Positions 34,392 to 42,987 are shown, numbered from the stretch's first letter. The stretch is 64,000 nucleotides of DNA from Yinghuangia sp045039925 (GCA_045039925.1 CP108400.1:7998001-8062000), one strand, 5' to 3'. Numbers and translations are program-made. Notes: a model not told the origin generated them from the letters alone.

Positions 34392-35871
34392 CGGCCGCAT
34401 CGGCCTCGACCGCCTCGACAGGGGTGCGCACCTTCGGGATCAGCAACGCGAGCACGAGCGCCACGGCGAGCATGCCGGCTCCGGCGAGGAACGCGGCGCG
34501 GTAGCCGTCGTCGGTGTAGAACTGGGTGCCCTGGAGCACGTTGCCGCTGTCGTTGAGGATCGTGAAGATCACCTGGGTGGAGATCGCCCCGAGTACGCCG
34601 GTGAGCAGCGAGCCGACACCGTTGGCGGTCGCCTGGTCCTCGGGCTTGACCGCGCCGATGATCAGGATCGGGCCGGACGCGAGGACCAGCCCCATGCCGA
34701 TGGAGAAGAACGGTCCGAAGGCGATGAACTGCCACTTCTCGTAGTGGTTGCTGTGCATGAGCAGGACACCGACGATCGACAGGGCGAGCCCGGCGACGAG
34801 GGTGAGTTTGGCGCTGTGGCGGTTGGCGATCAGGCCGACCGCGGCGCCGCACAGCAGCAACAGGATGCTGGAGTGCACGCCGAGTGCGGCGTTCTCGGTC
34901 GCGCTGTAGCCCAGACCCTCCGAGATGCCGGGGATCGTCGGGTACAAGGCCAGGAGCTGGTTGATGGTGCCCGTGGAGAACAGCACGCCGGCGGCCATGC
35001 CGCTGGAGAGCAGGATCAGCAGCAGCCGGCGCTCACGCAGCAGGCGCACGTCGAGCAGCGGATGCGCGACGCGGTGTTCGACGACGAGGAAGGCGAGGAA
35101 GGCAGCGACTCCGCCGATCAGGTAGAACAGCGTCTTTCCGTCGGTCCAGCCCCACTTGCTGCCTTCGCCGATGCCGTACACCAGCGCGGTCGCGCTGCCG
35201 CCGAGCAGCAATCCGCCGAGCCAGTCGAAAGAGGTGCGTGGCGCCCGCAGGGGGCTCTCGGGAACGAAGAGCACCAGCAGGATCAGCGCGAAGACGCTGT
35301 TGACCGCCAGGAACCACAGCACCCCGCGGAACCCGTGGTTGTCCTGCAGCCAGCCGGAGAGCCAGGGGCCCGCGAGCGCCGTCAGCCCGGTGCTCGTCGC
35401 GACGATGCCGCTCGCGGTACCGACCCACTTGGCGGGGAAGACGTCGCGGATGATCGAGTACGTCAACGCGGTGACCACGGCGTAGATGCCGACCAGGAAC
35501 CGCGCCGAGAGCATCAGCCCCCACGTGGGGGCGAGAGCGCACAGCGTCTCGCCGATCACGCCGATGACCGAGGCGACGACCATGACGCGCTTCTTGCCGA
35601 ACATGTCGGCGGCCTTGATCAGGAACGGCACGCTCATGGTGGCGACGAGCGTGGTGATCAGTGTGAACCAGGCGATCTGCGTGGTGTGGAAGTGCTGGGC
35701 GATCAGCACCTGCGCATTGCCCAGCAGCAGACCGGACATCGACAGGACCACCGTCGGCCAGGCCAGCGCGACGATGAGGAGGACGTAGAACGCCTTGGGA
35801 TGCTCCTCGGCGCCGCCGGGAGAGCCCTGGGGTGGTTCGGGTCTGTCCAAGATCGGTGTGGTGTTGCCCAT
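34369..35871 (-). CDS. MFS permease, 14-helix DHA2-like
   Basis: The 500-residue protein starts at ATG 35871. About 14 hydrophobic segments are visible, with the MFS loop motif D-M-F-G-K-K-R between helices 2 and 3 and a second motif after helix 8. DHA2-type carriers are proton-driven and mostly export drugs, but the position inside the glycoside block and an AAACC-N11-GGTTT site 170 bp upstream tie it to rhamnoside metabolism, as importer of the glycoside or exporter of an aglycone. A LacI-like TGAAACGATTCA also lies in its promoter. It overlaps the end of the TetR gene. Confidence 0.9.
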   Translation of the reverse strand: MGNTTPILDRPEPPQGSPGGAEEHPKAFYVLLIVALAWPTVVLSMSGLLLGNAQVLIAQHFHTTQIAWFTLITTLVATMSVPFLIKAADMFGKKRVMVVASVIGVIGETLCALAPTWGLMLSARFLVGIYAVVTALTYSIIRDVFPAKWVGTASGIVATSTGLTALAGPWLSGWLQDNHGFRGVLWFLAVNSVFALILLVLFVPESPLRAPRTSFDWLGGLLLGGSATALVYGIGEGSKWGWTDGKTLFYLIGGVAAFLAFLVVEHRVAHPLLDVRLLRERRLLLILLSSGMAAGVLFSTGTINQLLALYPTIPGISEGLGYSATENAALGVHSSILLLLCGAAVGLIANRHSAKLTLVAGLALSIVGVLLMHSNHYEKWQFIAFGPFFSIGMGLVLASGPILIIGAVKPEDQATANGVGSLLTGVLGAISTQVIFTILNDSGNVLQGTQFYTDDGYRAAFLAGAGMLAVALVLALLIPKVRTPVEAVEADAAATARPGR

Positions 35872-35952
35872 GATCGTGTCCCTTTGACGGTACAGGCGCT
35901 TCCCCGCGGCGGCGGGATCCGGACCGAAGGCGAAAGAGTGCCATTGGGTCCT

Positions 35953-35964
35953 TGAAACGATTCA
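35953..35964. promoter_or_regulatory. TGAAACGATTCA LacI-like site
   Basis: This 12-bp near-palindrome has a central CG and lies 82 bp upstream of the MFS start. It differs by one base from TGAACCGATTCA at 50649, ahead of the MFS-LivF gene. Confidence 0.65.
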
Positions 35965-36040
35965 TTGTGAAGGGGTTTGCATCCCGGCCGGTGCCGTGTC
36001 GCGACGGCTCGCGGGGGTATTGCGACGAGCGTAAAGTGAA

Positions 36041-36061
36041 AAACCTGTTATTGCCAGGTTT
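36041..36061. promoter_or_regulatory. AAACC-N11-GGTTT operator, copy 3
   Basis: AAACC-TGTTATTGCCA-GGTTT has the same spacing as copies 1 and 2. It lies 170 bp upstream of the MFS gene and 86 bp downstream of the beta-glucosidase stop. Confidence 0.8.
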
Positions 36062-36146
36062 CTTGGGGATGTCTTTGGTTGCGGGCCGGCAACGCCCGGT
36101 GCGGCGGGGCCGGGCGGCCCCTGTGCGCCCCGGCCCGGCCGCGCGT

Positions 36147-38393
36147 TCAGCCGGTCCCTGAAGTGGTGACCAGCGAGATCAGCTCGTCGAGATGCGCGGC
36201 GGTGAGCGCGACCCCGGTGAAGGCCAGGAACTGGCGCATGGGCATGGAGTGGACCATGCGCAGGAGGCGGGCGTTCTCTTCGGCCTGCTCGGGGTCCTGG
36301 GGCGGCATGCCCGCACTCAGTCGCGTGATCAGTTCGGGGCCGACGACCGGGTGGGCGAACCAATCGCCGACCGGGCTCTCGTGGGAGAGCGGTTGTACGA
36401 GGACGTCGCCGACGAGGGTGAGCGTGGCCTCCGCGACGATGTCCGTGGCGTTCCGGCCGACCTGGACGGCGTATTCGCCGCCCGCCACGACCCAGTCACC
36501 GTGGACGGTGTCGTAGTACGCGAACGAGCGGCGGTCGAGCTCGAGCGCGACGGTGCGGGACTCGCCCGGCTCCAGCGAGACTTTCGCGAACGCGCGCAGC
36601 TCGCGCAGCGGCCTGCGGACGGGGCCCGCGGAGGTGGCGACGTACACCTGAACGACGTGCTTGCCCGCGCGTGCGCCGGTGTTCGTGACGGTGACCGAGA
36701 CGGAGGCGGTGTCGTCGCCGGTCAGGATGGCGGTGAGGTCGCGGGTCTCGAACGCGGTGTAGCTGAGGCCGTGGCCGAAGGGGTAGCGAACCGGCAGTTC
36801 GACCGTGTTGTAGTAGCGGTAGCCGACCATCACGCCCTCGCCGTAACGGACATGGCCGTTCTCGCCGGGGAAGTTCAGGTAGCTCGGGTTGTCCTGGAGA
36901 CGCATCGGGACGGACTCCGCCAAGTGCCCGGACGGGTTGGCGGCGCCGTACAGGATGTCGGCGATGGCGGCGCCCCCGGCCTGGCCGAGCAGCCATCCCT
37001 CCACAACCGCGTCCACGTTGTCGTGCCAGCCTTCGAGCGACACCACACCGCCGTTCGACAGGACCACGACGGTACGGGGGGCCGCACTCGCGACCGCGCG
37101 GATGACCTCGACCTGCGCGGGGGGCAGGTCGAGGGTCTCGCGGTCGTAGCCTTCGGACTCGTCCGTCTCGGCCAGGCCGGCGAATACCACCGCCACCTCT
37201 GCCTCGCGAGCCGCCGCGACGGCTTCCGCGCGCAGCGCGTCGGCGTCGCCGTCGCCGTCGAGTGCGAAGCCGCGGGCGAAGCCCACCCGGCTCCCATCGG
37301 CGGCAAGCGAGCGCATGGCGTCCAGCGCGGCGGTCGTGCGGGTCGCGTTGATGTGCGAGCTGCCCCCGCCCTGGAAACGAGGCACGGCGGCGAATTCGCC
37401 GATCACCGCGATGCGCGCATCCGCGGCCAGGGGCAGGGCGTCGCCGTCGTTCTTGAGCAACACCACGCATTCGGCTGCGAGTTCCCTGGCCAGGGCATGG
37501 TGCTCGTCCTCAGGGAGGTCGTCGGTCGCCTCGGCGACGTAAGCGGTCAACGCCTGAACCCGCCGCAAGCTGCGGTCGACCACGGCCTCGTCCAGGACGC
37601 CGCTGCGCACGGCCTCGACCACCTTGGCTTCACCGGCCCCGCCGTCTCCCGGCATCGCCAGGTCCAGCCCCGCGGCCAGGGCCGCCACGCGGTCGTTGAC
37701 CGCACCCCAGTCCGACACCACCAGACCGTCGAAGCCCCACTGATCGCGCAGAACCTCGGTGAGCAGCCATTGGTTCTGGGACGCGTACACGCCGTTGATG
37801 CGGTTGTACGCGCACATCACCGTCGCCGGCCGCGCGTCGGTGACGACACGTTCGAAGGCCGGGAAGTAGATCTCACGCAGCGTGCGCTCGTCGACGTCCG
37901 CGCTGACCTGCATGCGGCCGGTCTCCTGGTTGTTGGCCGCGAAGTGCTTGACCGACGCGCCGACTCCCTCGCCTTGCATGGCTGCCACGTGAGCCGCGGC
38001 GAGCACCCCGGAGAGCAGCGGATCCTCCGAGTAGTACTCGAAGTTGCGCCCGCACAACGGCGAGCGCTTGACGTTCACGCCCGGCCCCAGGACGACGTGG
38101 ATGCCGTAAGCACGTGCCTCGCGACCCACAGCCGCGCCGACACGCGCGGCGACCTCCGGGTCCCAGCTCGAACCGACGGCCACCGCAGGCGGGAAGCAGG
38201 TCGCCGGCAGGCTCGCATTGACCCCCAAATGGTCGGCGGCCGTGTCCGGTGGCCGCACGCCGTGGGGGCCGTCGACGAGAACGATCGAAGGAATGCCCGC
38301 CGCCTGCACGGGCTTCGTGGTGCTGAAGTCGCGCCCGGTGAGCAGCGACGCCTTCTGCTCAAGAGCAAGGGCAGTGGGCTCGATGGCAGGCAT
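36147..38393 (-). CDS. Beta-glucosidase, glycoside hydrolase family 3
   Basis: The start is ATG 38393, 7 nt after GGAAGGA; the product has 748 residues. It has a GH3 N-terminal barrel with K149-H150-F-A-A-N-N-Q-E and the nucleophile D228 in V-V-S-D-W-G-A-V, a C-terminal alpha/beta domain with G-Y-D-R-E-T-L-D-L-P (acid/base loop), and a fibronectin-III-like domain (F-G-H-G-L-S-Y-T, then V-T-V-T-N-T-G). There is no signal peptide. It removes terminal beta-glucose with retention, the expected step after rhamnose removal from rhamnosyl-glucosides. A C-terminal ~80-residue helical tail recalls the tail of the first rhamnosidase. LacI-type palindromes lie between it and the divergent lacI gene. Confidence 0.95.
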   Translation of the reverse strand: MPAIEPTALALEQKASLLTGRDFSTTKPVQAAGIPSIVLVDGPHGVRPPDTAADHLGVNASLPATCFPPAVAVGSSWDPEVAARVGAAVGREARAYGIHVVLGPGVNVKRSPLCGRNFEYYSEDPLLSGVLAAAHVAAMQGEGVGASVKHFAANNQETGRMQVSADVDERTLREIYFPAFERVVTDARPATVMCAYNRINGVYASQNQWLLTEVLRDQWGFDGLVVSDWGAVNDRVAALAAGLDLAMPGDGGAGEAKVVEAVRSGVLDEAVVDRSLRRVQALTAYVAEATDDLPEDEHHALARELAAECVVLLKNDGDALPLAADARIAVIGEFAAVPRFQGGGSSHINATRTTAALDAMRSLAADGSRVGFARGFALDGDGDADALRAEAVAAAREAEVAVVFAGLAETDESEGYDRETLDLPPAQVEVIRAVASAAPRTVVVLSNGGVVSLEGWHDNVDAVVEGWLLGQAGGAAIADILYGAANPSGHLAESVPMRLQDNPSYLNFPGENGHVRYGEGVMVGYRYYNTVELPVRYPFGHGLSYTAFETRDLTAILTGDDTASVSVTVTNTGARAGKHVVQVYVATSAGPVRRPLRELRAFAKVSLEPGESRTVALELDRRSFAYYDTVHGDWVVAGGEYAVQVGRNATDIVAEATLTLVGDVLVQPLSHESPVGDWFAHPVVGPELITRLSAGMPPQDPEQAEENARLLRMVHSMPMRQFLAFTGVALTAAHLDELISLVTTSGTG

Positions 38394-38492
38394 GGAGCGT
38401 CCTTCCGGTGGTGGTGGCAGCGTGCTCGAACGGGCGTCCGTCGGGCGGGCCCGCGGTGCTGGTGGGACGACGGCACGGCGCGGCATGACAGA

Positions 38493-38504
38493 TAGCGCGC
38501 GCTA
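38493..38504. promoter_or_regulatory. TAGCGCGCGCTA LacI operator, copy 1
   Basis: This perfect 12-bp palindrome with a central CG lies in the divergent gap between the beta-glucosidase and lacI genes, 100 bp upstream of the glucosidase start. Confidence 0.8.
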
Positions 38505-38530
38505 GTAGCTGGTAAATTATGCTTTCTTCC

Positions 38531-38542
38531 TAGCGCGCGCAA
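38531..38542. promoter_or_regulatory. TAGCGCGCGCAA LacI operator, copy 2
   Basis: It differs from copy 1 at one position and lies 45 bp before the lacI start. Centre-to-centre spacing to copy 1 is 38 bp. The identical sequence in reverse lies at 50727. Confidence 0.8.
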
Positions 38543-38586
38543 GCGGTCGCGAGCGTGCAATTCGATGGGGAAGCAAGGGGGAGACG

Positions 38587-39696
38587 ATGCCCGGAACGCC
38601 CGCGCCTCGCCGTGTCACCGCCGCGGACGTCGCGCGAGCCGTCGGCGTCTCCCGCGCGACCGTGGGCTTCGTCCTGAACAACACGCCCGGGCAGACGATC
38701 TCCGAGGCGACACGTGCGCGGGTGCTCGGCGCGGCGGCACGCATGGGCTATCGCCCGCACCGGGCCGCCACCGCGCTCGCCGGCGGGCGCAGCCGGATCG
38801 TCTTGCTCGTCCTCCCGGACTGGCCCGCCGAGTTCAGCATGCGCATGTACCTCGAAGAGGCAGCGCGTGCGCTCGACGAGGCCAACTATTCGCTGGTGAC
38901 ACAGACCCAGACGGCCGAGCGCACGGCCAGACCGCTGTGGGAATCGCTCAATCCCGACGTGGTGATCGGGTGGAGTCCGTTCAGCGCCGAGGATGTCGCG
39001 TCCATGCACGCCGCCGGGATTGCGCGCATCCTGCCCAGTCCTGATGAGCCGGTCACGCTCGACCGTGCCCCCGGGGTGACCGAGGGGACGAGGCTTCAGA
39101 TCGGCCACCTGTACGACCTGGGGCACCGGCGGATCGCGTACGCCGCCGCGGCGGACACCCGGATCGCTGATCTTGTACGCGCCCGCACGTCCGCAGCCGC
39201 GGCGGAGGCGGAAGCGCGCGGCATCCGGCTGCACGACGTCCGCAGCATCGACCCCGCAGCGCCGAGCCTCGCGGACTGCCCGGGTTCCGCAGGCCAATTC
39301 GTTCGTGCCTGGCGGGCGGACGGGGTCACGGCGATCGCCGCGTACAACGACGACGTCGCCGCGGCCGTGGCAGGTGCCGCGCTGCGCACCGGGCTCCGCG
39401 TACCCGAGGACCTGGCCGTGGTGGGACACGACGACAGCCCCCTGGCATCGCTGTTCGTGCCGTCACTGTCGAGCGTTCGGATGGACGCCGTGCGCGCGGG
39501 GCGGTACCTCGCGGCACTCGCCCTCCAGGAAGCCGAAGCGCGGCCCGTAGCCGCGGGAGTGGACGAGATGGTCACATGCCTGGTCGCCCGCGAGTCGACA
39601 GGTGCCGGGCTCGGTGACACCGGGGCGGTGCCGACGGGCGGTGGCGCCACGGTGCGCGCGCGAGACGCGCAAGGTTCCCGGCCCAAGGGTGCGTAG
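38587..39696 (+). CDS. LacI-family regulator
   Basis: The 369-residue protein starts at ATG 38587 with GGGGGAG upstream. The N-terminal HTH (V-T-A-A-D-V-A-R-A-V-G-V-S-R-A-T-V) and hinge helix (R-P-H-R-A-A-T-A-L-A) precede a periplasmic-binding-protein-like effector domain (A-Y-N-D-D-V-A-A-A-V, then V-V-G-H-D-D-S-P-L-A-S). The usual V-S-R-V-L-N is V-G-F-V-L-N here. It is divergent from the GH3 gene with two TAGCGCGCGC-type sites between, so it very likely represses the glucosidase and itself in response to a sugar. A ~30-residue low-complexity tail follows the domain. Confidence 0.92.
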   Translation: MPGTPAPRRVTAADVARAVGVSRATVGFVLNNTPGQTISEATRARVLGAAARMGYRPHRAATALAGGRSRIVLLVLPDWPAEFSMRMYLEEAARALDEANYSLVTQTQTAERTARPLWESLNPDVVIGWSPFSAEDVASMHAAGIARILPSPDEPVTLDRAPGVTEGTRLQIGHLYDLGHRRIAYAAAADTRIADLVRARTSAAAAEAEARGIRLHDVRSIDPAAPSLADCPGSAGQFVRAWRADGVTAIAAYNDDVAAAVAGAALRTGLRVPEDLAVVGHDDSPLASLFVPSLSSVRMDAVRAGRYLAALALQEAEARPVAAGVDEMVTCLVARESTGAGLGDTGAVPTGGGATVRARDAQGSRPKGA

Positions 39697-39746
39697 TCTG
39701 GAATCACATGTGGTCGGCGCCCATCACGGCGCGTGAAAGGACACAG

Positions 39747-40487
39747 ATGACCCAGCCATCAGGAGGCGCTGCCGCGCGCGGTCGCGGTCGGCCGCCGCGG
39801 TTGTCGCGCGAACAGTTCGTCGACGCCGCCGCAGCGCTGGTGTACGCGGACCCGGGAGCGCCTCTGACGGTCAAGCGGGTGGCGGAAGCGGCAGGTGCGG
39901 CGCCGATGGCGTTGTACCGGTATTTCCCCGACCGCGACGACCTGCTCCACGCGGTGGCGGACCAAGTGGCATCCAACATGCGGTTCGACGCGCCGACGGG
40001 CGCGACGTGGCAGGAGCAGTTGCGCGGCTGGATGCTCCTGAGCATGGAACACCTGCGGCCCTACCCGCAGTTGCTGCCGTACATCGCCTCCACCCGCCAG
40101 CCGAGCTGGCTCCCGTCCTTCATACTGCTGACCGAGATGCTCCAGCCGTTGAAGCTGGGTGACGAGGACCTCGCCTTGGCCATCACCCTCGTCGGTACGA
40201 CCATCGTGGGCCAGGCGACCCTGGCCGCCCAGCGCACTCCCGCGACTGAGATGTCGGCCGTCCTGCGGGACGCGCTCGACGCGACGGACGCGCCCGAGAA
40301 GGCCAGGGTGGCGCCAGTGCTCGAAGCGCTGCCCGGTGCGTTCGACCGCCTGTATGACGTCGTCATCGACACCACAATTGCCGCGATCGAGTCTCTTGCC
40401 GGCAAGGCCCCCAAGGCGGGCCGCACGGCGAAGCGCGGCCGCAAGTCACCGCCGAACCCGATATTCAGCAGCGCTTCGTCGGCGTAG
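39747..40487 (+). CDS. TetR-family regulator
   Basis: The start is ATG 39747 behind GAAAGGA rather than the in-frame ATG at 39708; the product has 246 residues. It begins G-R-G-R-P-P-R-L-S-R and has the HTH T-V-K-R-V-A-E-A-A-G-A-A-P-M-A-L-Y-R-Y-F, then a TetR_C domain with the basic C-terminus K-R-G-R-K. It is the intact relative of the truncated TetR at 4504-4779. It lies 50 bp after lacI in the same direction and is separated from the convergent NTF2-like gene by a strong hairpin. The target is unknown. Confidence 0.85.
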   Translation: MTQPSGGAAARGRGRPPRLSREQFVDAAAALVYADPGAPLTVKRVAEAAGAAPMALYRYFPDRDDLLHAVADQVASNMRFDAPTGATWQEQLRGWMLLSMEHLRPYPQLLPYIASTRQPSWLPSFILLTEMLQPLKLGDEDLALAITLVGTTIVGQATLAAQRTPATEMSAVLRDALDATDAPEKARVAPVLEALPGAFDRLYDVVIDTTIAAIESLAGKAPKAGRTAKRGRKSPPNPIFSSASSA

Positions 40488-40493
40488 GGCAAG

Positions 40494-40531
40494 GTCCGGT
40501 CGGCGCCTCGGCGGAGACACGCCGACCGGAC
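40494..40531. terminator. Bidirectional hairpin between tetR and the NTF2-like gene
   Basis: Arms GTCCGGTCGGCG and CGCCGACCGGAC (12 bp, perfect) enclose a 14-nt loop in a 66-bp convergent gap. Confidence 0.8.
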
Positions 40532-40553
40532 GTCCAAGGCCCCACCCGCGGAA

Positions 40554-41015
40554 TCAGACGAGATCCGGCGGCGTCGTCGGGCGATCCATCGTGAGTTCGC
40601 GGCGTTGTATCCGCCACCCGTCTCGGGTCCGCACCACGTGGTCCACCATGCGTCCGGTGGTGTTGACCTGACCGCTGTCCGCCGAGCCCGTACGCAGCAT
40701 GCCGAGCAAGTAGTAGTGCACCGCGGCACCATTCGGCGTGGCTTCGATCCACAGGTTCGTCACCACGTGCCAGGCGTGCCCTGACGTCCAGGTGTCGGTA
40801 TCGCGTGCGTGGCGGATCTGCGCGTCAAGGCCGACGTAGGTGCCGACGCCGACGAGCTCGGTGACCACGTCGTCGGCGAACAGATCCGCGAACTGCTCGT
40901 ACTCCCCATAGTCGGAGTGGTGGCAGAACCGTGCGGGCAGTTCGGCGATCTCCAGACGGTCCGCAGTGGAGAGACCTGACTGACCCGCAGTTCGGGCAAT
41001 CTCGTCCGTCGTCAC
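40554..41015 (-). CDS. SnoaL/NTF2-like (ring-hydroxylating beta-subunit-like) protein
   Basis: The start is GTG 41015, 8 nt after GGAGG; the product has 153 residues. It shows a single NTF2 cone domain: L-P-A-R-F-C-H-H-S-D-Y-G-E-Y-E-Q-F-A-D-L-F-A-D-D-V-V, then G-H-A-W-H-V-V-T-N-L-W-I, then V-R-T-R-D-G-W-R-I-Q-R-R-E-L. The H-x3-N pattern and two acidic residues are typical of small isomerase/dehydratase members. A TTTAGCGT-N7-ACGCTAAA operator lies 34 bp upstream, linking it to the amidohydrolase promoter at 13 kb. The gene downstream is a convergent TetR. Confidence 0.8.
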   Translation of the reverse strand: MTTDEIARTAGQSGLSTADRLEIAELPARFCHHSDYGEYEQFADLFADDVVTELVGVGTYVGLDAQIRHARDTDTWTSGHAWHVVTNLWIEATPNGAAVHYYLLGMLRTGSADSGQVNTTGRMVDHVVRTRDGWRIQRRELTMDRPTTPPDLV

Positions 41016-41048
41016 TGTGCGGCCTCCGTGGCATCGCTGCTCCACCAA

Positions 41049-41071
41049 TTTAGCGTGGAAGCTACGCTAAA
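41049..41071. promoter_or_regulatory. TTTARCGT-N7-ACGCTAAA operator, copy 2
   Basis: TTTAGCGT and ACGCTAAA are exact inverted repeats around 7 bp (GGAAGCT). It sits between the NTF2-like gene and a truncated plus-strand frame at 41087. Architecture and arm sequence match 13063-13085. Confidence 0.8.
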
Positions 41072-41086
41072 TGCGCAGGGCTCGCA

Positions 41087-41330
41087 ATGGCCATTGGCCG
41101 GGTCCACGGCACGCACGTCAACCCGGTGGTCACCGTCGAGCCGGGGAGACTGGATTTGCAGCCGGACGACACCTACGGATCGCAAGTACTGCACGTCGGG
41201 ATTCATCCGGAGAACGCGCGGCGGGCCTCGAAGCTGCCGCTCGGCATCGAATGGAACTCGAACTTCGGCCGGCAGCGAGGCACCACTGCGACGAACCTGA
41301 CCCTCATGCAGGGCCCCGAGTCGATGACGT
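41087..41330 (+). other. Unrecognised truncated frame
   Basis: From ATG 41087 the frame reads about 80 plausible residues (V-N-P-V-V-T-V-E-P-G-R-L-D-L, then L-P-L-G-I-E-W-N-S-N-F-G-R-Q-R-G). It then runs into sequence that belongs, on the other strand, to an acyl-CoA ligase fragment. I cannot name the family. Its position 16 bp after the operator suggests the start of a gene once divergently expressed with the NTF2-like gene and since cut. Confidence 0.3.
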
Positions 41331-41351
41331 TCTCGCAGCCGATCGTCACCC

Positions 41352-41644
41352 CCGCAGTTCACCGGGACCGACACCGCCCCGATCCGGGCCAGCGCGAAGT
41401 ACGCCGCTACGAACCCGTGCGAGTTCCGGGCCAGCAGCACCACCCGGTCGCCCTTGGCCACCCCGCGCTCGGCCAGCCCGGCCGCGGTCCGCGAGACCAG
41501 CGCGTCCAGGTCCGCGAAGCTCTGCCGCAACTGTCCGAACACGATCGCGGTCTTGTCCGGAGTACGCACCGCCGAACGCGCCAACAGATCGGCGAGCCCC
41601 TGGCGCCGGGCGCGGGAATGTGGCCTAGGGGAAGATTTCGTCAC
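41352..41644 (-). pseudogene. N-terminal fragment of an AMP-forming acyl-CoA ligase
   Basis: From GTG 41644 about 97 residues match the start of FadD-like ligases: G-L-A-D-L-L-A-R-S-A-V-R-T-P-D-K-T-A-I-V-F, then L-V-S-R-T-A-A-G-L-A-E-R-G-V-A-K-G-D-R-V, then F-A-L-A-R-I-G-A-V-S-V-P-V-N. Homology ends abruptly at about 41352, before the ATP-binding core, and the frame continues antisense to the unidentified plus-strand frame. It is inactive. Together with the remnant at 4269-4583, this makes two broken ligases and no intact one in the window. Confidence 0.7.
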
Positions 41645-41704
41645 GTCGCCAGGGCTCCAGTGCCGTAGACACACGATCGCATTCGTCAGCGGTGTGCAGT
41701 ATAT

Positions 41705-41719
41705 GTGTATCACTTACAC
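41705..41719. promoter_or_regulatory. GTGTA-N5-TACAC palindrome
   Basis: This inverted repeat lies in an AT-rich patch between the ligase fragment and the CoA-transferase, 57 bp upstream of the latter. It is a probable operator or promoter element. Confidence 0.5.
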
Positions 41720-41775
41720 GAAAGTAAGGCCGGATCTCGGGTCCGCGACCAGTCGACCGAAGGGGCAACACGCGT

Positions 41776-42987
41776 ATGAGCGGCAGTGGTCGGACATGGC
41801 CGGACGACCGGCAGAGCCAGGATCCGGGACTGCCGCTGGCCGGGGTGCGCGTGCTCGACCTGTCCCGCATCCTCGCCGGTCCGTTGGCGGCCACCGTCCT
41901 CGCCGACCTCGGCGCGGATGTGATCAAGGTCGAGTCGCCGCAGGGCGACGAGACGAGGCGCTGGGGCCCGCCGTTCCACGGTGACGACGCCGCCTACTAT
42001 CTGGCGGTGAACCGCAACCGTCGCGCGATGGTGCTCGACCTGCGGTCCGACAAGGACCTCGGTGTCGTGCGCTCGCTGGCCGCCGCGGCCGACGTGGTGA
42101 TCGAGAACTTCCTGCCGCGGCAACTCGTTTCGCTCGGACTCGACCGGGTGCGCGACGACAACCGGCATGCGGTCTGGGTGTCTGTGCGTGGGGCCGGAAG
42201 CGGCGGACCGCTCGCGGACCAACCCGGCTACGACGCCATGGCGCAGGCCCGTTCGGGGATCATGTCGGTGACCGGCCATCCCGACAGCGGGCCGACCAAG
42301 GTCGGCCTGCCGGTCGTCGACGTGATGACCGGACTGTACGCGGCCATCGGTGCGCTCGGTGCGCTGCTCGGGCAGCACCGGCGCCCGGACGGACGACCTG
42401 CGCGCGTCGAGGTCCCGCTCTTCGAATGCGGCGTCGCCTCCCTGATCAACCAGGCCGCGAATCACCTGATCGGCGATGTTGTGCCCGGGTTGCTGGGGAA
42501 CCTGCACCCCAACGTCGCGCCCTACGGTCCGATGCCGACCGCCGACGGCGAACTCGTCATAGGCGCGACCAGCGACCGCCAGTTCGCCGCGCTCTGTGCG
42601 GCCCTCGGCCTGCCTGATCTGCCGGATGACCCCGACTACGCGTCCAACGCCGCGCGATTGGCACACCGCCAGGAACTGACCGATGCCTTGGCCGCGGTCT
42701 TCCGTACCTCGTCGTCGGAGACGTGGGAGACCCGGCTGGCGGAGGCAGGCGTCCCTTGTGCCCCGGTCAACCGGGTCGACGCCGTCTTCCGCGAGGAACA
42801 GGTCGCCGCCGCGGGGTTGGTGCAGGAAGTCGAGCACCCGTCCGGGCCGATCCGCCTCGTCGCCTCGCCGCTTACTCTCGACGGGCGGCGGCCGCCGATC
42901 CGCCGTGCGCCGCCGCTGTTCGGCGAGCACACGTCGGAGATCCGCGATGCACTCGATCCGGCGGTGCCCGTCGACGGCGACGAGTAG
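41776..42987 (+). CDS. Class III CoA-transferase (CaiB/BaiF family)
   Basis: The 403-residue protein begins at ATG 41776. Family features are L-A-G-V-R-V-L-D-L-S-R-I-L-A-G-P near the N-terminus, L-A-D-L-G-A-D-V-I-K-V-E-S-P, and the catalytic aspartate D153 in Q-P-G-Y-D-A-M-A-Q-A-R-S-G, which forms the acyl-anhydride intermediate. These enzymes move CoA between carboxylic acids, activating a substrate without ATP. That could replace the lost acyl-CoA ligases of this region. The GntR gene starts 146 bp downstream and probably has its own promoter at the TTCCTGTACAGGAA palindrome. Confidence 0.92.
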   Translation: MSGSGRTWPDDRQSQDPGLPLAGVRVLDLSRILAGPLAATVLADLGADVIKVESPQGDETRRWGPPFHGDDAAYYLAVNRNRRAMVLDLRSDKDLGVVRSLAAAADVVIENFLPRQLVSLGLDRVRDDNRHAVWVSVRGAGSGGPLADQPGYDAMAQARSGIMSVTGHPDSGPTKVGLPVVDVMTGLYAAIGALGALLGQHRRPDGRPARVEVPLFECGVASLINQAANHLIGDVVPGLLGNLHPNVAPYGPMPTADGELVIGATSDRQFAALCAALGLPDLPDDPDYASNAARLAHRQELTDALAAVFRTSSSETWETRLAEAGVPCAPVNRVDAVFREEQVAAAGLVQEVEHPSGPIRLVASPLTLDGRRPPIRRAPPLFGEHTSEIRDALDPAVPVDGDE

